A DNA stretch of 64,000 nucleotides. Source: Alphaproteobacteria bacterium. GTDB lineage: Bacteria; Pseudomonadota; Alphaproteobacteria; UBA7879; UBA5542. The stretch's first letter is position 1, and each line of letters begins with the position of its first letter. The notes below the pieces were generated by a model. That model was not told where the DNA came from. It ran no database searches and saw only the letters and a list, made by a program, of their open reading frames with translations. Positions 8,848 through 16,273 of the stretch are shown here, piece after piece. Where the stretch lies: the NCBI GenBank assembly GCA_037146715.1, contig JBAWWO010000004.1, forward strand, positions 33,653-97,652, in the 5' to 3' direction. The position numbers were made by a program, and so were the translations under genes.

Positions 8848-9675
8848 CTATCCTTTGATGGCCCCGGCTGTTAAGCCAGAGACGATCCGTCGTTGAAATA
8901 TAAGAACTAACACAATAAGGGGGAGTGTGACAATGACAGAAGCAGCCATAATTTTTCCCCAGGGTAATTCGTACTCAGACGCCCCTGTCATCAAGGCAAT
9001 CGCAACAGGTACAGTTCTTGCCTGGCTTTCGACTGTGAAGGTAAGGGCAAACAAAAATTCATTCCAGGCTGCAATAAAGGTCAGTAGGCCTGTTGTGACC
9101 AAAGCAGGCCATAAAAGGGGTAAGAAAATCTTGAAGCAAATGGTTACAGGGCCTGCACCGTCTAAAATAGCAGCTTCCTCAATTTCCTTAGGCAGCTGCT
9201 TCATAAAAGTTGTCAGAATCCATACGGTAAAGGGCAGGGAAAAAATCATATAAGAGAGGACCAGGCCCAAAAGGTTATTATATAGACCCAAAGTGCGAAT
9301 CAATTCAAACATGCCCGAAAGAACGGCGACTTGGGGAAACATGGAAACACACAAGACGGAAAGCAACAGGAGGGAGCGCCCTCTGAAACGTACGCGACCC
9401 AGCGCATAAGAAGCACTAATAGCCAAAAGCAAGCAAATAGAAACGGTGGTGATCGCCACAAAAATTGAGTTTAAAATGTTGGTGCCAAAAGGCTGCTCTT
9501 TAAAAATCTCTACATAGTTTGACCAGGCAAAATTAGGGGGCCAAAAATCAACCCTAAAAAGATCGGGTCCTGTTTTAAAGGAAGACACCAGTGCCCAATA
9601 AAAAGGAAAAATAGAGAGCAATATAATAAAAAATGAGCTGATATATAGAATGTATTTTTGAGTTTTTGAGCGCAT
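8848..9675 (-). CDS. sugar ABC importer permease, MalG/UgpE type
   Basis: A 275-residue inner membrane permease with about six helices. The cytoplasmic EAA loop is EEAAILDGAGPVTICFKIFL, which docks on the ATPase, followed by the conserved PLLWPALVTTGLLTFIAAWN. The N-terminal FPFYWALVSSFK is typical of CUT1 second permeases. It begins one base after the MalF-type gene ends, so the pair is translationally coupled, and it precedes the ATPase gene. Together these form the transmembrane pore; the likely binding protein lies some 4 kb away at 14262. Confidence 0.92.
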   Translation of the reverse strand: MRSKTQKYILYISSFFIILLSIFPFYWALVSSFKTGPDLFRVDFWPPNFAWSNYVEIFKEQPFGTNILNSIFVAITTVSICLLLAISASYALGRVRFRGRSLLLLSVLCVSMFPQVAVLSGMFELIRTLGLYNNLLGLVLSYMIFSLPFTVWILTTFMKQLPKEIEEAAILDGAGPVTICFKIFLPLLWPALVTTGLLTFIAAWNEFLFALTFTVESQARTVPVAIALMTGASEYELPWGKIMAASVIVTLPLIVLVLIFQRRIVSGLTAGAIKG

Positions 9676-9676
9676 A

Positions 9677-10624
9677 TTAGCGGTCCTCTTTCATATCAGA
9701 TTTCATGCGCCCAGCTGTCAGGAAGGCAATGCTGATAATCGCCATAATTAAAAACAAGAAGGTTGCAGCGGCTGAACCCAGTCCCACGTTCTGGAAATCA
9801 AACAGCTGTTGGCGGGCATAAACGGACATAGACATGGTATCTCGACTGCCGCTAGTTAGAATGTAGATCAGGTCAAAAACACGTAAAGCATCGATGGTTC
9901 TAAAAACCATGGCTACAATGATGGCGGGTTTTAATAGAGGCAAGGTGACACGCCAGAAAACCCGCAGGGGATGGATGCCGTCAATACGGGCTGCCTCAAA
10001 ACATTCCTGGGGCAGCATCTGAAGACCTGCTAACAGCAGTAAGGCCATGAAAGGGGTGGTTTTCCAAACGTCAACTAGAATGATGGTGGCCATGGCCAGG
10101 TCTGGGTCGGCCATCCAGGCCACAGGCTTGGCAAGAATCCCAACCTTTACAAGGATGTGGTTAACGACCCCATAAACGTCATTGAACATCCAGCGCCACA
10201 TTTTAGCGGAAACGATTGTGGGAATAGCCCAGGGGATCAACATGGCTGTTCTGACCCAGGCGCGGCCTTTGAAATGGGCGTTTAGAATCAAGGCAATGCC
10301 TAATCCCAGGGTCAATTCTAAAGCGACAGAAATAGTTGCAAAGGTAAGAGTATTGCGGACAGCCCGCCACCAGCCAGAATCTTGGATCAGCATGGAGAAA
10401 TTTTCAAATCCCACAAAGCGATAGATTTCCATACTGTTTAAGGAGGCATCCGTCATGGAAAACCAAATGGTTCTGACCAACGGCCATCCAGCAACCAGCA
10501 ACAGGGTAACCAAGGTGGGGGCAATGAATAGCCAAGCGTACTGAACCCGCGTTTTCGTTAGTTGAGATTTTAGTCCTTTATTCAACCGTTGTGCCTCATA
10601 AAATACCTTTTCCAAAAAAGGCAT
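9677..10624 (-). CDS. sugar ABC importer permease, MalF/UgpA type
   Basis: A 315-residue permease with about six helices and a ~30-residue cytosolic N terminus. The EAA loop is CFEAARIDGIHPLRVFWRVT, then PLLKPAIIVAMVFRTIDALR, the CUT1 first-permease pattern (also RVQYAWLFIAPTLV at the start of helix 1). It is the first gene of a minus-strand operon permease-permease-ATPase, running into bamE and the glycosyltransferase pair. No strong ribosome site is visible before the ATG at 10624. Confidence 0.9.
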   Translation of the reverse strand: MPFLEKVFYEAQRLNKGLKSQLTKTRVQYAWLFIAPTLVTLLLVAGWPLVRTIWFSMTDASLNSMEIYRFVGFENFSMLIQDSGWWRAVRNTLTFATISVALELTLGLGIALILNAHFKGRAWVRTAMLIPWAIPTIVSAKMWRWMFNDVYGVVNHILVKVGILAKPVAWMADPDLAMATIILVDVWKTTPFMALLLLAGLQMLPQECFEAARIDGIHPLRVFWRVTLPLLKPAIIVAMVFRTIDALRVFDLIYILTSGSRDTMSMSVYARQQLFDFQNVGLGSAAATFLFLIMAIISIAFLTAGRMKSDMKEDR

Positions 10625-10716
10625 ACGTTAATACTGTGTTCTGTTCTCTTACAGAGCTCTGCCATCATAATAATAAACCCCCCTGGGATCAATAGACTTC
10701 TTTAGGAACTATTGCC

Positions 10717-10739
10717 CTCCTCGGGCTTTGACCCGTGGA
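10717..10739. repeat. short palindrome, partial family E
   Basis: CCTCGGGCTTTGACCCGTGG forms a 7-bp stem with one mismatch and resembles the end units of the longer E elements at 37.5 and 63.7 kb. It sits about 8 bases past the accA stop and may also help termination of accA transcription. Confidence 0.5.
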
Positions 10740-10746
10740 TGCATTC

Positions 10747-11694
10747 CTAAATATTCCGGCCCATTTCCAAGAACTTTTGGCGACGTTGGGCGCCAAGTTG
10801 GCGAGGTGTCAAATTCATCAGGTCCTTCAGATTACGTTGAAGGGCTTTTGATAAATTCTTAATGGATTCTTCGTGATGACGGTGGGCGCCACCTAAAGGC
10901 TCTTCCACAATTTCGTCAATGACTTTTAGCTTCAGCAAATCTTCTGCCGTTAGTTTTTGGGTAGCAGCTGCTTCCTTCTTTTTGTCAGCGCTATGCCACA
11001 GAATTGAAGCACATCCCTCAGGCGTGATCACGGAGTAAATGGCGTGTTCCATCATAAGGACTCGGTTGGCCGTACCCAGGGCAATGGCACCACCAGAACC
11101 GCCTTCTCCAATCACCGCAGCCACAAAAGGCACACTGACGGAAAGACCCACGTCAATAGATCGGGCAATGGCTTCTGCTTGGCCGCGTTCTTCAGCATCA
11201 ATGCCGGGGTAAGCACCTGCCGTATCAATCAAGGTTACAATGGGAATTTGATAGTGGTCCGCTAATTTCATCAGGCGTTGTACCTTGCGATAACCCTCAG
11301 GTTTTGGCATCCCAAAATTATGCTTCATGCGGGATTCCATGTCATGGCCCTTTTCATGTCCAATAATCATAATGGTTTGACCGTTGAGTCTGCCCATGCC
11401 GGCAACGATGGCGGCGTCTTCTGCAAAGTTGCGATCACCCGCAAGCTCAGTAAAGTCATCAATCATGCCTCTGATATAATCTAGGCAGTGGGGGCGTTCC
11501 GGATGGCGGGCTACCTGTACCTTGTCCCAGGGGGTCAAGTTTTTATAGGTTTCCCGCAAAAGTTTATCGACTTTCTTTTGTAAAGCCGCAATTTCCTCAA
11601 TAACATCTACCCCGCTGTCTTTCGATGCGTGGCTGAGTTCTTCCATCTTTGCTTCTAAAGCATTAATTTGGTTTTCAAAATCTAATGTATTCAT
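10747..11694 (-). CDS. accA: acetyl-CoA carboxylase carboxyltransferase subunit alpha
   Basis: AccA pairs with AccD to transfer CO2 from carboxybiotin to acetyl-CoA, giving malonyl-CoA for fatty acid synthesis. The N-terminal helix (MNTLDFENQINALEAKMEEL), HPERPHCLDYI, IGHEKGH, NFGMPKPEGYRKVQRLMKLA, DTAGAYPGIDAEERGQAEAI and GEGGSGGAIALG are all family signatures. The start used is the ATG at 11694, which overlaps the stop of the upstream O-antigen-ligase-like gene as ATGA. The frame extends two codons further to a TTG. Length 315 aa is normal. Confidence 0.97.
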   Translation of the reverse strand: MNTLDFENQINALEAKMEELSHASKDSGVDVIEEIAALQKKVDKLLRETYKNLTPWDKVQVARHPERPHCLDYIRGMIDDFTELAGDRNFAEDAAIVAGMGRLNGQTIMIIGHEKGHDMESRMKHNFGMPKPEGYRKVQRLMKLADHYQIPIVTLIDTAGAYPGIDAEERGQAEAIARSIDVGLSVSVPFVAAVIGEGGSGGAIALGTANRVLMMEHAIYSVITPEGCASILWHSADKKKEAAATQKLTAEDLLKLKVIDEIVEEPLGGAHRHHEESIKNLSKALQRNLKDLMNLTPRQLGAQRRQKFLEMGRNI

Positions 11695-12983
11695 TTGCAA
11701 TTATTTCTCGGTACTAACTTCTTTATACAGATGATCAGACAAATCGTCAAAAATAATAAACTAACCATCCACCCCTGCCAAATGCCAAAGCTGACGGTCC
11801 AAATAACCATATAGCTTGCAAAGACAGCATTGCCAAGGGATCTTAAGAAATTATCTTCCAGAGTTGCCCAAGATTTCATGACAAACCATATGAAAAAAGA
11901 TAAGCATAAAACCCCAATAAGACCAAACTCAAACCATATTTGAATGAAACCATTGTGGGGGTGGGTTCCAAAAACGGGGGAATTATGGCAGACCCAGTTT
12001 CCCCAATCATAGGGTGTGACATTAAGAATTTCCCCATGACCAGTTGTCACAGGCCCAGGTTTGTAAGCAATACAAAGAGATAATCTGTCCTGAATTTTGT
12101 GTGTGGCATTGAATCCATGCCCTATGAGGGGATGTTCTGTAATAAATTTTCCAAACCCATGCCACATTTGCAATCGATGTTGATAGCTTTGCTTTAAAAG
12201 ATATAGATGATTAAAAAGCGATTCAGGGGTTAGAATTTTCCAAAAAAGAAAAGGCGTAACCCACAGCAGTAGAATGCTGAATCCTGCTAAAAGGGTGCTG
12301 ATTATCTTTAGGCGATAGCTCAGCAGAAAAACTAATCCACTGGCCAGAAAAGCAAGCAGAGCAGCATCAGGCCGAGACTTTTTAAGAATAAAAATAAGGA
12401 TAAGGGCCAGAAATCCTGCGCCCCATTTGAAATGACAAGGTTTCAAGAATTTCTTTAGGGCAAAAAAGGCAGGCCAGAACAGAAAGATCAAGATAACGGT
12501 GCCTTTTAGGTACCTCTCTGCATAGAAATTGCGTTCATTAAAGCAGTGCTTTGAAACCCAATTTCCCCCATAAATTTCTACAAAATAAAAGAGGGTATAG
12601 AATAAAAATCCCCACAGAAAAATTTTGCTGATAAAAAGTTTGGTTTCAGAAGTTGCTTGGCGAGACGCCCACAGACAAGCCCCACCCAGAGACAATACCC
12701 CTATCAGTCGAGCATAATGGCCAAAATCGGTCCAAGCGCCCTCATTCCAAATCAAGGAAATAACTCCCCAGCTTAAGAAACCAGTGACGGCTATCAAAAA
12801 AGGATTTTGCCGATTTCTTGTCAAAAACTGTTTTAGTTGTTGTGCCTGTAAAAAGGTGAAGTTTTCCGCAACTACTGGTAAAAAAAGAGCCAATAAAATA
12901 ACCATCCCCTTTCCTTTAAAAGTGGCGACTATTGGCAAACTAAAGAAGATTGCCCAGGTCAAGATTTTCTGTACCATGGTCAT
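11691..12983 (-). CDS. O-antigen ligase / polymerase family membrane protein
   Basis: A 430-residue protein with about eleven hydrophobic helices. A large periplasmic loop late in the protein has LIGHGFNATHK and THPHNGFIQIWFEFGLIG, the Wzy_C/WaaL signature (HPHN...E.G). Such proteins ligate or polymerize lipid-linked glycans to lipid A-core or related acceptors. Overlap with accA is ATGA, so expression is coupled although the functions are unrelated. With the GT2 and GT-C-like genes a few kb away it points to surface glycan assembly. Ligase versus polymerase cannot be decided here. Confidence 0.85.
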   Translation of the reverse strand: MTMVQKILTWAIFFSLPIVATFKGKGMVILLALFLPVVAENFTFLQAQQLKQFLTRNRQNPFLIAVTGFLSWGVISLIWNEGAWTDFGHYARLIGVLSLGGACLWASRQATSETKLFISKIFLWGFLFYTLFYFVEIYGGNWVSKHCFNERNFYAERYLKGTVILIFLFWPAFFALKKFLKPCHFKWGAGFLALILIFILKKSRPDAALLAFLASGLVFLLSYRLKIISTLLAGFSILLLWVTPFLFWKILTPESLFNHLYLLKQSYQHRLQMWHGFGKFITEHPLIGHGFNATHKIQDRLSLCIAYKPGPVTTGHGEILNVTPYDWGNWVCHNSPVFGTHPHNGFIQIWFEFGLIGVLCLSFFIWFVMKSWATLEDNFLRSLGNAVFASYMVIWTVSFGIWQGWMVSLLFLTICLIICIKKLVPRNNCK

Positions 12984-13028
12984 GATGGGGGGATCATAGC
13001 TGATTTTGCAAAAAAGTTTAAGAAATTT

Positions 13029-14111
13029 TCATCCCACCCACTGATTATAGGTTTTCAGCAGGGGGCTGCAGCTCGAGCTATCTCGTGCCAGGAAAAGTCT
13101 GAAAAGCCGTTCCTGGTCTTTTTCTGAGGATGATAGGATGGCCGGAATTCGTTGCTTTAAATATTCAAAGAATTCTCTGTCTATGATAAGGCGTTTGCCT
13201 CCATATTCAGCGGGAGGTGGCACGCCTAGACTTAGTTGACTCCATTTAACGCCGCCCGTTGAAGAGCGTCTTTTTTTCTGTTTTGCAAAACCAGATAGGA
13301 AATTGTGGCTGCATCCAAAAATGTTAGAACATCCTGGTGCGCAGCCTTCTAATCCTATCAACAGAACATCTGTGTTTTGATCGGGGAATTGCTTCCAAAA
13401 AATTAAAAGATGCCCTAGCTGTCGTTTCGGGAGCGGTGATTTTGTCTGGGCACAGAACTCTCCTCCATCCACATAAACATAATTCCCATTGGGAAGGGGG
13501 CTGCCAACCCAGCCCAGAGCAAAGTTTAAAGACAGATTGCCCTCTCTACTAGAAAAACCCCGGAAGGAAGATTTGATTTTTATCTCTTGAAATTGACCAT
13601 TAGAAAAGATAACTCCATGGGAAGAGAAAGAGCGTTTCTCATAAAGTCCTTGATTTCCGCTAGACAAAAATTCAAGGAATTCCGTCATAGGAACCCCTTT
13701 CAAAATAATCATGATCCGTTGTCCTTGGGTTAAGGCAGTTGCGACAGGGAAAGGCCAGGAACAGGTATTAATGTTGTTGTCTTGGTCTGTGTATTGCAAA
13801 TTACCCAGGCCCAGAGCTAAATAGAGTCGCCTTAGAAAAACTGCTTTTGCTTGAGTTATTTTCCAAGCTAATTCTGCGGTTGGCCCAAAAAAAGAAATTT
13901 CTCGAAATCTATCAGGATCTTGAAACAGAGTTGCATACATAAGATCAACGCTGTTAGAAATTTGTTCTTCAGGTGGATTATCAACCTGATTCCAAGACTC
14001 GGCGGTGACCGTCCACTTATTTGGAATGGATTGAATATAGCTAGGGCATTCTCCAAGGGAAATCTGAAGACATAAAACAAAAATAAAACCGAATAGAATT
14101 TTTTTATACAT
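13029..14111 (-). CDS. secreted protein of unknown function
   Basis: I do not recognize a family. The 360-residue protein has a signal peptide MYKKILFGFIFVLCLQISLGE with cleavage likely before ECPSY. The mature part has about ten Cys, including closely spaced GLEGCAPGCSNIFGCSHN near residue 265, so disulfides in the periplasm or outside are likely. A basic stretch KQKKRRSS follows. The C terminus CSPLLKTYNQWVG is not a beta-barrel end. It lies alone between the ligase gene and the divergent binding-protein gene. Base use is like its neighbours. Confidence 0.75.
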   Translation of the reverse strand: MYKKILFGFIFVLCLQISLGECPSYIQSIPNKWTVTAESWNQVDNPPEEQISNSVDLMYATLFQDPDRFREISFFGPTAELAWKITQAKAVFLRRLYLALGLGNLQYTDQDNNINTCSWPFPVATALTQGQRIMIILKGVPMTEFLEFLSSGNQGLYEKRSFSSHGVIFSNGQFQEIKIKSSFRGFSSREGNLSLNFALGWVGSPLPNGNYVYVDGGEFCAQTKSPLPKRQLGHLLIFWKQFPDQNTDVLLIGLEGCAPGCSNIFGCSHNFLSGFAKQKKRRSSTGGVKWSQLSLGVPPPAEYGGKRLIIDREFFEYLKQRIPAILSSSEKDQERLFRLFLARDSSSCSPLLKTYNQWVG

Positions 14112-14178
14112 TGTGCCCTGCCGCTATTTTTACAGTAGAAGAGCTGAGCAATATTATCAACTAAGGATTGCATAAGAG

Positions 14179-14208
14179 TTGAAAATCCTTTATATCTTCT
14201 GGTAAAAT
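14179..14208 (+). promoter_or_regulatory. candidate sigma-70 promoter for the sugar-binding protein
   Basis: TTGAAA at 14179-14184, an 18-base gap, then TAAAAT at 14203-14208, 54 bases before the ATG. AAAGGGA stands before the start codon. Motif match only. Confidence 0.4.
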
Positions 14209-14261
14209 CAGCTGGTGCTGAAGCGGTTAAAACGCTGAAAAAGATATTAAAAGGGATACTG

Positions 14262-15584
14262 ATGAATAATTCATTTTTAACAGGTTTAAGTAAGTTTTTA
14301 GCGCTGGGTTTAGGAGTAGTTTTGCTGCTTTCTGGGTGTGGCAAAAAGGAAGAATCTTCTGCCCAAGATGATGCAATTGTCATTACCTGTGGCATGGTTG
14401 CCCAAGAACATGAAGCCTGCAAAAAAGGGGTTGAACTGTGGCAAGCCAAAACCGGCAAAAAAGTAAAAGTCCTTCCTGCCCCCAATGGATCTAACGAACG
14501 GCTAACCCTTTTCCAACAACATTTAGCGGCGGGTTCTTCCGACATTGATATCTATCAAGTGGATGTGGTGTGGCCGGGTGTTTTGGTCAATCACTTGGAA
14601 GATTTGTCCCCCTATTTAACGGCAGAACGTCGGGCAAAATATATCCCATCTTTACTCAATAACAACAAGGTTGAAGGTAAATTGGTGGCTTTGCCCTGGT
14701 TTGCTAATGTGGGTATTCTTTATTACCGAAAAGATTTGCTCGAGAAATATCATTTGCCGGTTCCCCAAACTTGGGATGATATTGAACAGATGTCAAAGAA
14801 GATTATAGAAGGTGAGAAAAAAGCTGGTGACGATAAGCTATGGGGATATGTTTTCCAAGGAAAGGCCTATGAAGGGCTAACGTGCAACGCTATTGAATGG
14901 ATTAGTTCTTTTAAAAATGGCGGGACTATTGTTGAAAAGAATGGCCATGTTTCCGTCAACAATCCTGACGCTATTAAAATTTTGGATCAGATTGCGGCGT
15001 GGGTGGGCACTATTTCTCCCCAGGGTGTTTTGAATTATGAACAAGAAGATTGCCGTGGGGTCTTTCAATTGGGGCAAGCGATTTTCATGAGAAATTGGCC
15101 TTATGCCTGGCATCCCCTTAACTCATCAGATAGTGCTGTTTCTGGAAAAGTAGGCATCACTTTGCTGCCTAAGGGTGGCAAAGATGGGAAATCTTCGGGT
15201 ACGATTGGGGGCTGGAATTTAGCAGTCTCTAAATATTCAAAGAAAAAAGCCGATGCCATTGATTTGGTATTGTTTTTGACAGATGAACCTGAATTGAAGC
15301 GCCGGGCTATTGAATCAGGGTACTTCCCACCCATGCATACTTTGTTTAAAGATCCCCAGGTTTTGGCTATCAATCCTCTTATGAAAATTATGTTGCCTGT
15401 GATGACAACGGCAACACCCAGACCCTCAGCTCAAACGGGTAGCAAATATAGCCAAGTCAGTTCTGTCTTTTGGAATGGAGTGTACTCAACCCTTTCTAAA
15501 CAGGGTTCAGCCGAAGAAAACCTGAAAGAGGTTCAAGAAAAATTGAATCTGATCAGTCAGAACGGGACTAAGTGGTACAGGTAA
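14262..15584 (+). CDS. sugar ABC transporter substrate-binding lipoprotein
   Basis: A 440-residue family 1 extracellular solute-binding protein. The leader ends VVLLLSGCGKK with lipobox LSGC, so it is anchored in the inner membrane facing the periplasm. Mature features include CKKGVELWQAKTGKKVKV, LAAGSSDIDIYQVDVVWPG and ALPWFANVGILYYRKDLLEKY, matching trehalose/maltose-type binders (ThuE/LpqY group). It probably serves the MalF/MalG/MalK-type importer at 7.7-10.6 kb, though it lies on the opposite strand with two unrelated genes between. Its TAA stop falls inside a palindromic repeat (TAAAAACCTAG). Confidence 0.9.
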   Translation: MNNSFLTGLSKFLALGLGVVLLLSGCGKKEESSAQDDAIVITCGMVAQEHEACKKGVELWQAKTGKKVKVLPAPNGSNERLTLFQQHLAAGSSDIDIYQVDVVWPGVLVNHLEDLSPYLTAERRAKYIPSLLNNNKVEGKLVALPWFANVGILYYRKDLLEKYHLPVPQTWDDIEQMSKKIIEGEKKAGDDKLWGYVFQGKAYEGLTCNAIEWISSFKNGGTIVEKNGHVSVNNPDAIKILDQIAAWVGTISPQGVLNYEQEDCRGVFQLGQAIFMRNWPYAWHPLNSSDSAVSGKVGITLLPKGGKDGKSSGTIGGWNLAVSKYSKKKADAIDLVLFLTDEPELKRRAIESGYFPPMHTLFKDPQVLAINPLMKIMLPVMTTATPRPSAQTGSKYSQVSSVFWNGVYSTLSKQGSAEENLKEVQEKLNLISQNGTKWYR

Positions 15585-15672
15585 AAACCTAGCTTTTTGG
15601 CCGATTACTTCGTGAAAACACCCCATTCCCGTCATCACGAGGAGGACGTAGTCCGACGTCGTGATCCAGCTT
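15581..15672 (+). repeat. left arm of a nested inverted repeat (families D and A)
   Basis: The first part, TAAAAACCTAG...GGCCGATTACTTCG (family D), is followed from about 15627 by a family-A hairpin unit running CCCGTCATCACGAGG to GATCCAGCTT. The whole ~92 bases is matched in inverse by 16001-16092. The unit itself folds: ATCACGA pairs with TCGTGAT and GGAC with GTCC. Confidence 0.85.
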
Positions 15673-15705
15673 TTTTTGTTAAATTTTTTATGCTAAAAAT
15701 CTTCC

Positions 15706-16000
15706 ATGAGAAAACAACCTGTTGTCTACATGATGACCAACCGATACAAAGGAACGCTTTATATTGGCGTAACATCTAGTCTGGCCCATCGAGTATTAGC
15801 ATCGCAGTGAGTTTACGAAAGGCTGTTTTACGCAGCGATATGGGTGCAAGATTCTGGTTTATTATGAGTTTTTTGAAAGCATGCCTGAGGCTATTGCGAA
15901 AGAAAAGCAATTAAAGAATAGATCTCGCCAAAAGAAAATAGAGATTATAGAAAACTTCAATCCAGAATGGAATGATTTGTATGAATCTATCTGTTTTTAA
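15706..16000 (+). pseudogene. GIY-YIG endonuclease domain protein, frameshifted
   Basis: From the ATG at 15706 the frame reads MRKQPVVYMMTNRYKGTLYI then GVTSSLAHRV, the GIY-YIG core (VYMM...LYIGVTS) of the small UPF0213/YhbQ-type nucleases, and stops at TGA 15808-15810. From 15809 the next frame continues with EFTKGCFTQRYGCKILVYYE, then FFESMPEAIAKEKQLKNRSR and PEWNDLYESICF, stopping at TAA 15998. The two parts make one ~95-residue protein apart from a shift and a probable small loss near 15800-15810. It is the only gene content between two 92-base inverted repeats, and its stop directly abuts the right arm. Likely a remnant of a mobile cassette. Confidence 0.85.
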
Positions 16001-16092
16001 AAGCTGGATCACGACGTCGACCTTAGGTCTCCTCGTGATGACGGGAACGGAGGAATTTTACGCGAATAGCCCGCAAAAATCTAAGTTTTTAT
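16001..16092 (-). repeat. right arm of the nested inverted repeat (families A and D)
   Basis: Read on the minus strand this is TAAAAACTTAG...TTTTTGCGGGCTATTCGCG, then CCCGTCATCACGAGGAGACC to GATCCAGCTT. It aligns over its whole length with 15581-15672. The inner stem is GACC-TTA-GGTC where the left arm has GGAC-GTA-GTCC, a compensatory change. Confidence 0.85.
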
Positions 16093-16095
16093 ACT

Positions 16096-16140
16096 ACCGT
16101 CCTTGCGAAGAAATTCGAAGAATTTCTGTGGCAATCCAGC
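16096..16140 (+). repeat. hairpin repeat unit, family A
   Basis: CCGTCCTTGCGA, then a perfect stem AGAAATT-CGAAG-AATTTCT, then GTGGCAATCCAGC. Outer TTGC pairs with GCAA. It begins 4 bases after the right arm of the GIY-YIG cassette. Confidence 0.75.
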
Positions 16141-16157
16141 TGTTTTTTACTATATCT

Positions 16158-16215
16158 GTCATGCTGAACTCGTTTCAGCATCTTATTTCAGATCCTGAAA
16201 TAAATTCAGGATGAC
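16158..16215. repeat. three-way-junction palindrome, family C
   Basis: The outer stem GTCATGCTGAA/TTCAGGATGAC encloses two hairpins: ATGCTGA-ACTCG-TTTCAGCAT and TTATTTCAG-ATC-CTGAAATAA (perfect 9 bp). A fragment of a family-A end (AAGCTGGATCCTCGAGG) follows at 16218-16235. The stretch 15585-16273 contains only these repeats and the nuclease remnant. Confidence 0.75.
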
Positions 16216-16273
16216 AGTTTAAGCTGGATCCTCGAGGTAAGCCCGGGGGGATATACTCTTTTACCCGAGTTTC

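Noticed and set aside
13868..14545. 225-codon minus-strand ORF
   Set aside because: It spans the divergent promoter region and is antisense to the signal peptide of the binding protein; no domain or codon support.
15972..16214. 80-codon ORF in the repeat island
   Set aside because: It begins in the end of the nuclease remnant and runs through three repeats; translated palindromes give no protein signal.
15581..16250. CRISPR array
   Set aside because: Repeats are palindromic, inverted and of different families, without regular direct repeats and spacers; no cas genes.
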